Assembly: GCA_040381075.1 (NCBI GenBank)
Contig: JBEIHX010000002.1
Span: 1-64,000, forward strand
From: JBEIHX01 sp040381075
Lineage (GTDB): Bacteria; Pseudomonadota; Alphaproteobacteria; Caulobacterales; Aquidulcibacteraceae
Reading direction: 5' to 3'
Length of the DNA: 64,000 nt
Shown one piece after another: positions 43,032 to 51,782 of this stretch. Position 1 is the first letter of the stretch. The number at the start of each line of letters is the position of its first letter. The translations under genes were made by a program, and so were the position numbers. Below the pieces are notes generated by a model that was not told where the DNA came from, made no database searches, and worked only from the letters and a program-made list of their open reading frames with translations.

Positions 43032-43982
43032 ATGTCTGAAGCGCGTCCTACGCCGGTTCTGATTGATTGTGATCCCGGGATCGATGATGCGATCGCCCTG
43101 CTGTTGGCGCTGTCAAGCCCCGAAGACCTCGAGGTGCAGGCGATCACGACAGTGGCGGGCAATGTGGGGCTCGCACATACAAGCCGCAACGCGCGGATCT
43201 TCGCCGGGATGGCGGGGCGCAGCGATGTTCCGGTGTATGCGGGGTGCGTGCGCCCAATGGTGCGCGCCCCCGTACTCGCGGACGAGTTCCACGGCCCGGA
43301 GGGTCTGGGCGACGTGACCTTGCCGGGTCCACTCCATGGGTTGGGCCAGGGTCATGCCGTTGAGGCGATCGTCCGGCTGGTTGGGGCGGCCGCCCCTCAC
43401 AGCCTCGACGTGATCGCAACAGGTCCATTCACAAACATAGCGCTGGCGATGCTGCTGGCGCCTGATGTCATGAGCAGAGTGCGGCGCATTCTGGTGATGG
43501 GAGGCGCGCGCCGCGAAGGCGGAAACATCACTGCATCGGCGGAGTACAATGTTTATGCAGATCCTCATGCGGCCCAGGTCGTTTTTTCATTTGGGGTCCC
43601 GATCGTCGCCTTTGGTCTTGATGCGACCCATCAGGTGCGCTGCACCCCTGATCGCATCGCCGCGATCCGTGCGATCGGCGGCCATGTTGCAGAAACTGTG
43701 GCGGCGATGATGGCCTTCGCAAGCCGCGTCGAGCATCAGAGCCCTGTGGAGAGCGGTGCGCCGCTTCATGACCCATGTCCAGTCGCCTATGCGATCAATC
43801 CGGACCTGTTCGACCTGCGCGACTGCGCACTCACGGTGGAGTTGTCGGATGGATGCAGCCTGGGACACACCAATGTGGAGTTCCGGCTGGCGCCGGGCGC
43901 GCGCGGGAACGCAGCCTGGGCCGTCACCGCCAGGCCCGAGGACCTGTTTGTCCTTTTGACCGATAGATTGGCGCGGCTGTGA
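43032..43982 (+). CDS. nucleoside hydrolase
   Basis: 316 aa from the ATG at 43032. The N-terminal DCDPGIDDAIALLLAL is the calcium/ribose-binding DxDxxxDD signature. TVAGNVGLAHTSRNA, ATGPFTNIALAML, the VMGGARREGGNITASAEYNVYADPHAA block and THQV complete the family. It splits nucleosides into base and ribose. It overlaps the ribokinase start (GTGA). Confidence 0.95.
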   Translation: MSEARPTPVLIDCDPGIDDAIALLLALSSPEDLEVQAITTVAGNVGLAHTSRNARIFAGMAGRSDVPVYAGCVRPMVRAPVLADEFHGPEGLGDVTLPGPLHGLGQGHAVEAIVRLVGAAAPHSLDVIATGPFTNIALAMLLAPDVMSRVRRILVMGGARREGGNITASAEYNVYADPHAAQVVFSFGVPIVAFGLDATHQVRCTPDRIAAIRAIGGHVAETVAAMMAFASRVEHQSPVESGAPLHDPCPVAYAINPDLFDLRDCALTVELSDGCSLGHTNVEFRLAPGARGNAAWAVTARPEDLFVLLTDRLARL

Positions 43983-44839
43983 CCCTGACGCCCCGGATCG
44001 TTGTTGTCGGCTCCGTCAATCTGGACATCGTGGCTTCGGGCGCACGCCTGCCGACGCCCGGGGAAACCATCACTGGCGCGACCCTTGCCGAACACCCAGG
44101 CGGAAAGGGCGCCAATCAGGCCCTGGCGGCGCGCCGGCTTGGCGCGGACGTGCGCCTCATAGCCTGTGTGGGAACTGATGCGCACGCTGAAGCGGCGCTG
44201 GCGCTGTTGCGGCGCGACGGGGTCGATCTCTCCGGCATCCTGAGGACCCAGCATGCGCCGACCGGCGTCGCTCTCATTGCAGTCGACCACGCTGGCGCGA
44301 ACCAGATCATCGTGGCGCCGGGCGCAAACCGGCTGCTGGCGCCCGAAGCGGTCAGCCTGACTGGCGCGGATGCCGTGATCTGCCAGTTGGAGACGCCGGT
44401 CGAGACGGTCGCTGCGGCGGCCGCCAGAGCACCCAGCCTGTTTGTCGTCAATCTTGCGCCCGCATGCGAGACGCCCGAATTGATCCTGAGGCGCGCGGAT
44501 GTGCTCGTGGTCAATGAAATTGAGGCCAACTTCTACGGCCGGCGGCTGGAAAACCTTGAGGCTGTGATCGTCACAACCCTGGGCGGCGAGGGCGCGGTGG
44601 CGACGCGCAAGGGGGTGGAAATCGCACGCGCGCGTCCGCCAAGTGTAACGCCGGTTGACACGACCGGCGCGGGGGATTGCTTCGTCGCCATGCTCACAGT
44701 CGCGATTGCGCAGAACGCGGACGTCCAAACCGCGCTTCAACTGGCCTGCGCGGCGGGCGCTGCCGCCACGCTGAAGCCGGGCGCACAACCGGGCCTGCCC
44801 TATCGTGCGGAAGTTCATGCGCTTATGGCGGCGGAGTGA
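43979..44839 (+). CDS. rbsK: ribokinase (PfkB family)
   Basis: 286 aa from a GTG that overlaps the previous stop. The PfkB marks are VVVGSVNLDIVASGARLPTPGETI, HPGGKGANQALAARRLGADV (ribose site) and DTTGAGDCFVAM (catalytic Asp and anion hole). It would phosphorylate ribose released by the hydrolase. A 2OG dioxygenase gene follows after 5 nt. Confidence 0.93.
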   Translation: MTLTPRIVVVGSVNLDIVASGARLPTPGETITGATLAEHPGGKGANQALAARRLGADVRLIACVGTDAHAEAALALLRRDGVDLSGILRTQHAPTGVALIAVDHAGANQIIVAPGANRLLAPEAVSLTGADAVICQLETPVETVAAAAARAPSLFVVNLAPACETPELILRRADVLVVNEIEANFYGRRLENLEAVIVTTLGGEGAVATRKGVEIARARPPSVTPVDTTGAGDCFVAMLTVAIAQNADVQTALQLACAAGAAATLKPGAQPGLPYRAEVHALMAAE

Positions 44840-44844
44840 CGTCT

Positions 44845-45768
44845 ATGCGGCGCGTACCTGAACTGAGCATGGCCGATTATCTCTGCGGCGCCCCTCCCGT
44901 CCAGGCTCTATTCAGCAGCCGTTTGATGAAAGGCCTACAGGAATACGGCTTCGTGATCCTGACCGACCATGGCGTGGATCGTGATTTGCTGCGGCGGGCG
45001 TATCAGCTCAGCGCGGCGTTCTTCGAACTTCCTCATGCGGACAAGATGCGATATGCGTCCGGTCTTCGCGGCTATACGCCATTCGGAACCGAGCACGCCA
45101 AGGATAGCAAGCTTCCTGATCTTAAGGAATTCTGGCAGATCGGTCCGCCGGACGTCGAGACTATGGAAGATCCGCTGTGCCCGCCCAATATTTGGCCGGA
45201 TAACATCGCAGGCTTCAGGCCAACGTTCGAGGCGCTGTTTCAGGCGCTGCATGAGACCGGCTGCGCCCTGATGCAGGCGCTGGCCCCGCAACTGGCGCTG
45301 CCTCGCGGATACTTCGACCCGATACTGACAGGCGGGCCTTCCCTTCTGCGGCTGCTGCACTATCCGCCGGTTCCAGGCGGGGTGGCGCCGGGGTCCATGC
45401 GTTCTGCTGCTCATGAAGACATCAACTTTCTGACCATCCTTGTGGCTGCACAGGGGGCCGGCCTGGAACTGCTCGACCGCGACGGGCAATGGCTGCCTGT
45501 CGAGACGCCTCCGGATAATCTGATCGTGGATTCCGGGGATATGCTTGCGCGCCTGACAAATGGGGTCATCCCGGCGACGACCCACCGCGTGGTGAATCCG
45601 GGCGTGGAGAACACCAGCCGCTATTCGATGCCGTTCTTCATGCATCCGCGAAATGATGCATCGCTTGCCTGCCTTGACAGCTGCCGCGGCGCAGGCGCGA
45701 GGTTCGAGCCGATCACCGCCGGCCAGTTCCTAACCCAACGGCTTGCCGAGATCGGCCTCAGGAAATAG
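44845..45768 (+). CDS. 2-oxoglutarate/Fe(II) dioxygenase, isopenicillin N synthase family
   Basis: 307 aa. The DIOX_N-like start is KGLQEYGFVILTDHGVDRDLL. The iron ligands are HED (AAHEDINFLT) and the His of TTHRVVNP, and the 2OG-binding RxS is RYSMPFF. All ligands are present, so the enzyme looks active. It follows nucleoside hydrolase and ribokinase. A nucleobase or nucleoside substrate, as in the thymine 7-hydroxylase type, is inference. It is convergent with astB (4 bases between stops). Confidence 0.87.
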   Translation: MRRVPELSMADYLCGAPPVQALFSSRLMKGLQEYGFVILTDHGVDRDLLRRAYQLSAAFFELPHADKMRYASGLRGYTPFGTEHAKDSKLPDLKEFWQIGPPDVETMEDPLCPPNIWPDNIAGFRPTFEALFQALHETGCALMQALAPQLALPRGYFDPILTGGPSLLRLLHYPPVPGGVAPGSMRSAAHEDINFLTILVAAQGAGLELLDRDGQWLPVETPPDNLIVDSGDMLARLTNGVIPATTHRVVNPGVENTSRYSMPFFMHPRNDASLACLDSCRGAGARFEPITAGQFLTQRLAEIGLRK

Positions 45769-45771
45769 CGC

Positions 45772-47106
45772 TCAGACGCGTTGAAAGGCATAGAAATCGC
45801 TCCCGAGAGGCAAAATGGCGCTCAGCGCGTCGAGCGCGCATTGCATCTCATGGATAAGGTCGGGATCGCCAAGATCATCAGGTGAAAGACGGTCGCGATA
45901 GTGCCGCCGGACCCAGGACGACAGTTTCTCATAAAGCGCATCCGTCAGGAAAAACCCCTGAGCGGCCGCTTGCCGCTCCGTTGGCGTCAGGACCACACGC
46001 AGGCGGAGACAGGCCGGCCCCCCGCCGTTTCGCATGCTCTGGCGCACATCAACCACGTCAAGATGCCCGATCGGGCCGTTGCCGGCAATCAGCGCCTGCA
46101 ACCAGCGCCAGCTTGCTTCGTTCTCGCGGGTTTCCTCCGGAACCACCAGCGTCATGCGGTCGCGCCCCGGCACGTCGACGAGTTGTGAATTGAAAAGGTA
46201 ACTGCGGATCGCCTGACCGAGCGGAACCTCTGCGGCAGGAACAGTGATGAACACGGGCTCAAACAGACCCTTGGCTTCAGTCCGGATCTGCGCCTCAACG
46301 AGCCTTGGCTCTTCGAAGGCCTGTTCATGCGCAAACAGGACATGACGGTTCGCCACGGCGACCACGTCATTGTGGAATGCTCCTGCCGCAATGGCGGCGC
46401 GCGCCTGACGCACGTAAACCGCGCGCTTGACGCCGTGACGACGGGCGATGGCGACAAAGGCTTCCTGGGTCTGGCGCGCAGGAAAACCCGGGGCAGGCAA
46501 ATCGGACGCGTTGCGCCCGAAGACGAAGCATTCGACGCCTGGGTCTGCATGTTCGCCCGCCAATCGCATGAAATTGGCCGCACCTTCATCAGCGAAGGCC
46601 GGATGGCAGGGCACGGGCGGATGAACCTCAAAGTGCGCAGGATCCTGGAACACTCGCGCGAGCGACCTGGCCGTGGCTTCGCCCTCAAAGGAGCGGTGCA
46701 GCATCGAGATGAGATTGGCCGCGCTCACATGCATGCGCGCATCCCGGCAATCAGGACTGGCGCTGACCGTTCCGGCGTTGGCCGCCCACATCGCGCTTGC
46801 TGCGGCAAGATTGCGCGCCAACAGGGGGTCTGCGCACCACAGATCGCTCCACGCCTGCTTATCGGCGCCTGTAAAGCCAAGCGCCCGCACAGCCGGCATG
46901 AAGGGCCGCTCCTGCGGCGGCAGGACGCCTTGCACAAGACCCAGATCGGAAAGGCGCTTCATTTTCGCCAGTCCCTGCAGCGCAGCTTCGCGCGGATTGG
47001 ACGTCTCGTTCTTGTTGGCTGCGCTTGCGAGATTGCCGCGACTGAGGCCCCCATAGTTGTGCGTGGGGCCGACAAGTCCGTCGAAATTCGCCTCTACCGC
47101 AGTCAT
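45772..47106 (-). CDS. astB: N-succinylarginine dihydrolase
   Basis: 444 aa. The start EANFDGLVGPTHNYGGLSRGNLAS is the AstB signature. HNDVVAVANRHVLFAHE contains the catalytic His, and RQSMRNGGGPACLRLRVVL the Cys region (CLRLR). It converts N2-succinylarginine to N2-succinylornithine, ammonia and CO2. Last gene of the ast operon; its start overlaps the astD stop (ATGA). Confidence 0.96.
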   Translation of the reverse strand: MTAVEANFDGLVGPTHNYGGLSRGNLASAANKNETSNPREAALQGLAKMKRLSDLGLVQGVLPPQERPFMPAVRALGFTGADKQAWSDLWCADPLLARNLAAASAMWAANAGTVSASPDCRDARMHVSAANLISMLHRSFEGEATARSLARVFQDPAHFEVHPPVPCHPAFADEGAANFMRLAGEHADPGVECFVFGRNASDLPAPGFPARQTQEAFVAIARRHGVKRAVYVRQARAAIAAGAFHNDVVAVANRHVLFAHEQAFEEPRLVEAQIRTEAKGLFEPVFITVPAAEVPLGQAIRSYLFNSQLVDVPGRDRMTLVVPEETRENEASWRWLQALIAGNGPIGHLDVVDVRQSMRNGGGPACLRLRVVLTPTERQAAAQGFFLTDALYEKLSSWVRRHYRDRLSPDDLGDPDLIHEMQCALDALSAILPLGSDFYAFQRV

Positions 47107-48560
47107 GTCGGCATGCCCGGATGGGCGATCCGATGAGCCTTGGCCGCCATCTGGCTCGCGACCGGATAGGCGCAGTAATCAGCCGCATAATACGCAGACG
47201 GGCGTCCGTTTCCGGACAAACCCGGACCGCCGAACGGCATGGATCCAGCCGCCCCCGTGGTCGGACGGTTCCAGTTCAGGACCCCGACGCGCAGCCGTTC
47301 CAGCGCCATTGCCCAAAGCTTCGGGTCATCGCTGACAAGTCCGCCGGACAGGCCGAAGCGCGTGGCGTTCGCCAGCAAGAGCGCCTCGTCGAAGGATCCG
47401 ACGCGATAGACCTGCAGCAAAGGCGCGAAGAGTTCCTCATCGGGCGCGGAGCTGGCCGGGGTCATATCGATCAACCCAGGCGTCACGAATAGGCTGTCGC
47501 CGCGGCGCGTCAGGGGCGTGATCACCTCGCCGCCGCGCTCGATGAGATCAGCCTGAAAGCTGAGAGACTGTTCAGCTGCACGCGCATGGATCAGGGGTCC
47601 CATGAAGGGCTCGGGATCGCTGTCCCAAGGACCGATGACGAGGCCGGCAAGTCTGCGCACAACAGCCGCGGTCACCGCCTCCCCGAACTGTCCAGCGGGG
47701 ACGATCAGGCGGCGCGCACAGGAGCAGCGCTGACCGCTCGATTGGAAGGCAGAGAGCACCACGATGTCCGCCGCTGCTTCAGGGTCGGCGTCAGGCCAGA
47801 CAATCAGGGGGTTATTGCCCCCCATTTCGAGGGCCAGGATGACATCGGGACGGCCTGCGAATCTCGCATGAATGAAACAGCCAGTCCGCGCTGAGCCTGT
47901 GAACAGAACCCCGGATATGCCCGGGTGGTCAAGCAGCGCGCCGCCTGTCTCATGCGCTCCGTGAATGAGGTTGAGCACGCCTGCGGGAAGTTTCGCCTCC
48001 TGCCAGCACTCGATCATGGCCTGGGCCACGCCAGGTGTGAATTCGCTCGGTTTGAACACCACCGTGTCGCCTGCGAGCAGCGCCGGGACGATGTGCCCGT
48101 TGGGCAGATGTCCTGGAAAGTTGAACGGACCCAGCACTGCCATGACGCCATGCGCGCGATGTGTGAGACGCGCTTCACCAAAGGCGGTCGGCTCCGTTCT
48201 TTCGCCAGCGCGCTCCGCCTGCGCCCGCATCGAAATCGCTATCTTGCCGATCATCGCGGAGGCTTCGCCAGCGGCGTCGCTACGCGTCTTGCCAGTCTCG
48301 CGGGCGATCAGCTGCGTCAGTTCCTGCGAGCGCGCCTTGAGTACTTCCCCATAGGCCTGCACAATGGCGGCGCGCTCCGCGGTGGAGCGGCGCGACCAGC
48401 CAGGAAATGCGGCGCGCGCAGCGGAGACGGCGTCTGTAACATCCAGGGAAGAGGCTGCGCGTCCCTGCCAGACAACCGCGTCTGTGGCGGGATCGCGCGA
48501 CGTCAGCAAGAGACCTGCGCCCTCTTTCCAGTCGCCGTTGATGAACAAGTCTGCGCTCAT
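47103..48560 (-). CDS. astD: N-succinylglutamate 5-semialdehyde dehydrogenase
   Basis: 485 aa from the ATG at 48560. ALDH marks are VLGPFNFPGHLPNGHI, FTGSARTG, LEMGGNNPLIV (Glu) and SGQRCSCARR (catalytic Cys). It oxidises succinylglutamate semialdehyde with NAD. It overlaps both astA and astB by four bases. Confidence 0.95.
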   Translation of the reverse strand: MSADLFINGDWKEGAGLLLTSRDPATDAVVWQGRAASSLDVTDAVSAARAAFPGWSRRSTAERAAIVQAYGEVLKARSQELTQLIARETGKTRSDAAGEASAMIGKIAISMRAQAERAGERTEPTAFGEARLTHRAHGVMAVLGPFNFPGHLPNGHIVPALLAGDTVVFKPSEFTPGVAQAMIECWQEAKLPAGVLNLIHGAHETGGALLDHPGISGVLFTGSARTGCFIHARFAGRPDVILALEMGGNNPLIVWPDADPEAAADIVVLSAFQSSGQRCSCARRLIVPAGQFGEAVTAAVVRRLAGLVIGPWDSDPEPFMGPLIHARAAEQSLSFQADLIERGGEVITPLTRRGDSLFVTPGLIDMTPASSAPDEELFAPLLQVYRVGSFDEALLLANATRFGLSGGLVSDDPKLWAMALERLRVGVLNWNRPTTGAAGSMPFGGPGLSGNGRPSAYYAADYCAYPVASQMAAKAHRIAHPGMPT

Positions 48561-49576
48561 GCGTCCATCCAAATGCGGGCATGATCTCCCGCCTTGAGAC
48601 CCAGCGCTTCGCGCGCCTCGAAGGAGACCGCGCAACGGCCATCAGGCAATTTCGCGGCGAGGGTCTGAACCACACGGAAATCCGGCAGGCGATCTGTCGA
48701 CAGGAGCGCGCGACGCGCCGCGTGCAGCGGCTCGCCTGCCGCAAGGATGACCCGCCTGCTTTCCTTCATTGTACGGATGTCGTCACGCGGCGCACTCACA
48801 AGCGGACCACCCTCAAAAATGTCAACCACACGATTGTAAGTGAAGCCCTCCCATTCGAGAAGCCTGCGCGCACCAACTCCTTCAGGATGGCATTGTCCTA
48901 TCACTGCGCGCGCCTCCTGCGGCAATAGATCGACATAAATCGGGAACTTCGGCATGAGGTCGGTGATAAACTGATTGTCTGTCGTTGCGGAAAGTCGATC
49001 AGCTTCCTGGAACTCCATGCGAAAAAAGTGCCGGCCCAGATTCTCCCAGAACGGCGAGCGTCCGTCCGGGCTCACGACGCCGCGCAACTCGGACACCACG
49101 ATGCGGGAGAAGCGGTGAGGCGCAGCCGCCATCAGCAAATAGCGCGCTTGCGCCAGCATCCTGCCCACGCCTCCATGGCGGTGGTCTGATCGAACGAACA
49201 GCGAACCGACCTCAGAACAGCCAGTGAATTCGTTGACAAGAAAAAGAACATCCAGATCAAATCGGCGTGCAGCCGCGTTTGAAGCCTGACTGAGAGACAG
49301 GATCTTAAAATTAAAAAATGGTGCGCTGAGACCGACGGTAGCCTTCACCTGCGCGGTTCCGATCACTGCGCCTGTCAGGGTATTCTCAAGCATGAGAACA
49401 TACCGCTCCGCATGCGGCCCCTCGACATCGGCTGCAAAACTCGCCTCGCTTTGCGAAAGCCGGCGCGCCAGCAAATCCTCGCCCACAGCGAGACTTGTAA
49501 ATCCCGGACCTGCAAGCTCGCGCAATCCCAACAGCGCCGACAGGTCTGAAACAGTGGCCGGACGTACGATCACCAT
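48557..49576 (-). CDS. astA: arginine N-succinyltransferase
   Basis: 339 aa. AstA marks are IVRPATVSDLSALLGLRELAGPGFTSL, FLVNEFTGCSEVGSLFVRSDHRHGGVGRML (GNAT core), FWENLGRHFFRMEFQEAD and PIYVDLLP. It uses succinyl-CoA to start arginine breakdown by the AST pathway. It overlaps astD and follows the M20 gene by 22 bases. Confidence 0.95.
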   Translation of the reverse strand: MVIVRPATVSDLSALLGLRELAGPGFTSLAVGEDLLARRLSQSEASFAADVEGPHAERYVLMLENTLTGAVIGTAQVKATVGLSAPFFNFKILSLSQASNAAARRFDLDVLFLVNEFTGCSEVGSLFVRSDHRHGGVGRMLAQARYLLMAAAPHRFSRIVVSELRGVVSPDGRSPFWENLGRHFFRMEFQEADRLSATTDNQFITDLMPKFPIYVDLLPQEARAVIGQCHPEGVGARRLLEWEGFTYNRVVDIFEGGPLVSAPRDDIRTMKESRRVILAAGEPLHAARRALLSTDRLPDFRVVQTLAAKLPDGRCAVSFEAREALGLKAGDHARIWMDA

Positions 49577-49598
49577 GACTTAAACATTCACCCTGACG

Positions 49599-50846
49599 TT
49601 AATCCTGACCTGGAGCGCGCAGCCGGCTGGCGTCATAACGACCGCTCGCAAAGCGCATAAGCAGCAAGGCAGAGAGCTTCGCTCGCTCTGCGACACTTGA
49701 TAGGTGCGCGAACTCTTCAGAAGAGTGAATCGACCCGCCGCGCACCCCCAGCGTATCGATATTCGGACATCCGGCCGCCCACAGATTGTTGCCCTCACAC
49801 ACGCCGCCCGAGGGCTTGTGGGTCAGAGCCATCCCGAGATCGAGACCGACCTCTGCTACGATCTCATGCAATGCCTGGATCGGCGCCGTCATGGGCTTGG
49901 GCGCGCGCGTAAAGCTGCCGTGAAGCTCCACGCGCACATTGTCTCCGGCGATCTGTCCAAGACAGAGGCGGATTTGTCTTTCAGACCAGTCGCGCGCCTG
50001 CGTATCGGGCGCGCGCACGTTGAAACGCACAACAGCAAGGTCAGGCACTATGTTGGAGGGGCCGCCGCCATCTATCTTTCCGGTATTGAACGTAACGCCT
50101 GGCTGGGCGCCATTCAAAGCTTCGAGGGCGACGACAAAGCGGGCGGCGGCAAGAATGGCGCTGACGCCCAGATGGTGCGCCCGCCCTGCGTGCGCAGCCT
50201 GTCCATGGATCACCAGGGTGAAGTTGCCCGAACCCGGCCGCGCGCCCACAAGGGCTCCGTCCGGGAGCGCCGGCTCATAGGTCATGCCGAATGCGGCCCC
50301 CGCGCCAAGGGCGGCGAGCAGCGGCGCACTGGCCGGGGAGCCGATCTCCTCATCCGGGCTTAGGAGAACCGTATACCCGAGGCGCGCGGCGTCCGGATGG
50401 CGTTCCAGCGCCATCAGCGCCTCCAGCATGACCAGGATCCCGCCCTTCATGTCCGCGACACCAGGACCATTGATCACGTCTTCAGTAAGAAGTCGCCAGT
50501 CCTGGAAGGGGGAGTCGACTGGAAAAACGGTGTCGTAGTGACCGGTCAGCGCGACCTGGAGCGGCGCACCAGGGCGCACGCTGAGGCGAAGGGCTGGGGG
50601 GTGGGGCTGAAGTTGCGCCAGCCCGTGCGCGTCTATCGACTGAGATGGTGGGAGGGCGATGTCCTCCAGGCGCCCGGGCAACTGCACGAAGGCCTCGCGC
50701 AAAGCCTGCGCCATGCGCGCCAATCCGGCCAGGTTGCGGCTTCCTGAACCGATCCTGCACCAAGCCTTAAGCATGGCGATGACGTCATCGGCGCGCGCGT
50801 CCACCGTTTCGAGCGCTGCCCGCTCTGCAGGAGTGAGAAAAGCCAT
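49599..50846 (-). CDS. M20-family metallohydrolase, first gene of the ast operon
   Basis: 415 aa from the ATG at 50846. M20 zinc ligands are seen in VALTGHYDTVFPVD (HxD), GPGVADMKGGILVML (D), LLSPDEEIGSPASAPL (EE) and IHSSEEFAHLS near the C-terminus. It resembles glutamate carboxypeptidase and DapE-type enzymes. astE (M14-type desuccinylase) and astC are absent from the operon. DapE, an M20 enzyme, removes succinyl groups, so this protein could hydrolyse N-succinylglutamate. That role is an inference. Confidence 0.8.
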   Translation of the reverse strand: MAFLTPAERAALETVDARADDVIAMLKAWCRIGSGSRNLAGLARMAQALREAFVQLPGRLEDIALPPSQSIDAHGLAQLQPHPPALRLSVRPGAPLQVALTGHYDTVFPVDSPFQDWRLLTEDVINGPGVADMKGGILVMLEALMALERHPDAARLGYTVLLSPDEEIGSPASAPLLAALGAGAAFGMTYEPALPDGALVGARPGSGNFTLVIHGQAAHAGRAHHLGVSAILAAARFVVALEALNGAQPGVTFNTGKIDGGGPSNIVPDLAVVRFNVRAPDTQARDWSERQIRLCLGQIAGDNVRVELHGSFTRAPKPMTAPIQALHEIVAEVGLDLGMALTHKPSGGVCEGNNLWAAGCPNIDTLGVRGGSIHSSEEFAHLSSVAERAKLSALLLMRFASGRYDASRLRAPGQD

Positions 50847-51730
50847 TGCAAGGCAACTTGTGGTGTCGCCGCATTCGTGCGCGGCGGTGCAAAGCATAGC
50901 CGCTTGGCTGGCGCCGACAAGCTGGAGTTCGCCAAGCACCGGACGCCAGAGCCAGCCACGTCAGCGTGAGACTGGACGGCGCCGACGCCTCATACAGCGC
51001 ACGGTCGGCATTGTTTACACAATGTTATCAGCTGATTTTTGAAGTCTGCAGGGCGCTTGGGCAGGCGCGCTACGCAGACCATCGGGGACCGGCGCCGCAC
51101 GCTTATGAAGGCGGCGATGTGCAGCAGCCGCCTTTGTGAGTCGGGACCGCAACTGCGGCCCCGAGCCAAACTGACATTCCGCTCACAGAATGGCGAGCAT
51201 GTGCTGGCGCATGACATGGTCACCGCCGCTGGGAGGCGCCGCACCGGCGCCCCGTTTCAGTTCATGCGCAGACAGAACATGTCTCTCCAGGACAGGGCTC
51301 GATGCGCCAGACTGCATGAGCCCCCGCGCCGCCCGCGTCAGCGTGTGCGCTTGCTGGCGTGGAACATGGCGAATTCAGAATCGCCTGCCCCCACATCCCT
51401 CGCCGCCCGGGCAACGCCGCAAGGCAAACCTCGCGAGGGAAATGTCGCCAAGGACCCGTCTCGAGGAACAGATTGCAGGGAACACGCCGCCAGGGCGAAG
51501 CTGACAAAAGCAGGCCAAACAGGCGGCGCACGAAGCGCGCGCGCCTGGGGGCCCGATCCTCTGCGCAAGGCCTTTGCTCGCCTGCGCCTCTCGCACGGCC
51601 CCTGATGGCCGGGCAGCGCCGGGGCCACCATGTTGAATTGTCCGGTTTTACCTGCGCGACGCCGTTTCCCATCGCCAACCGTTACAGGTTCCCACCCGGC
51701 GGCGGCAGACGGGACAGCTCCCGATGGCGC
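50847..51730. other. intergenic region between the ast operon and the ompA terminator
   Basis: About 880 bases without a convincing gene. Frames such as 51039-51605 plus and 51338-51766 minus give low-complexity Arg/Ala strings. Apart from the AT-rich dyad at 51009-51024, I see no clear feature. Confidence 0.45.
51009..51024. promoter_or_regulatory. dyad operator candidate upstream of the ast operon
   Basis: cattgt-ttac-acaatg is a perfect inverted repeat in an AT-rich patch (gtttacacaatgttatcagctgattttt) that also contains tcagctga. It lies about 165 bases upstream of the first gene of the operon. It is a plausible repressor or activator site; the regulator is unknown. Confidence 0.45.
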
Positions 51731-51763
51731 AAAAAAGGGGACCCGGCGTGAAGCCGGGTCCCC
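51731..51763 (-). terminator. rho-independent terminator of ompA
   Basis: On the minus strand, ggggacccggc/gccgggtcccc forms an 11-bp stem with a 5-base loop, followed directly by TTTTTT (complement of 51736-51731). It starts 20 bases after the ompA stop. It is the best intrinsic terminator in the window. Confidence 0.93.
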
Positions 51764-51782
51764 CATTTTGGGACCGCCGAGC

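Noticed and set aside
51039..51605. 188-aa plus-strand frame upstream of the ompA terminator
   Set aside because: Basic, low-complexity composition and overlap with frames on the other strand; no supporting start site or neighbour.
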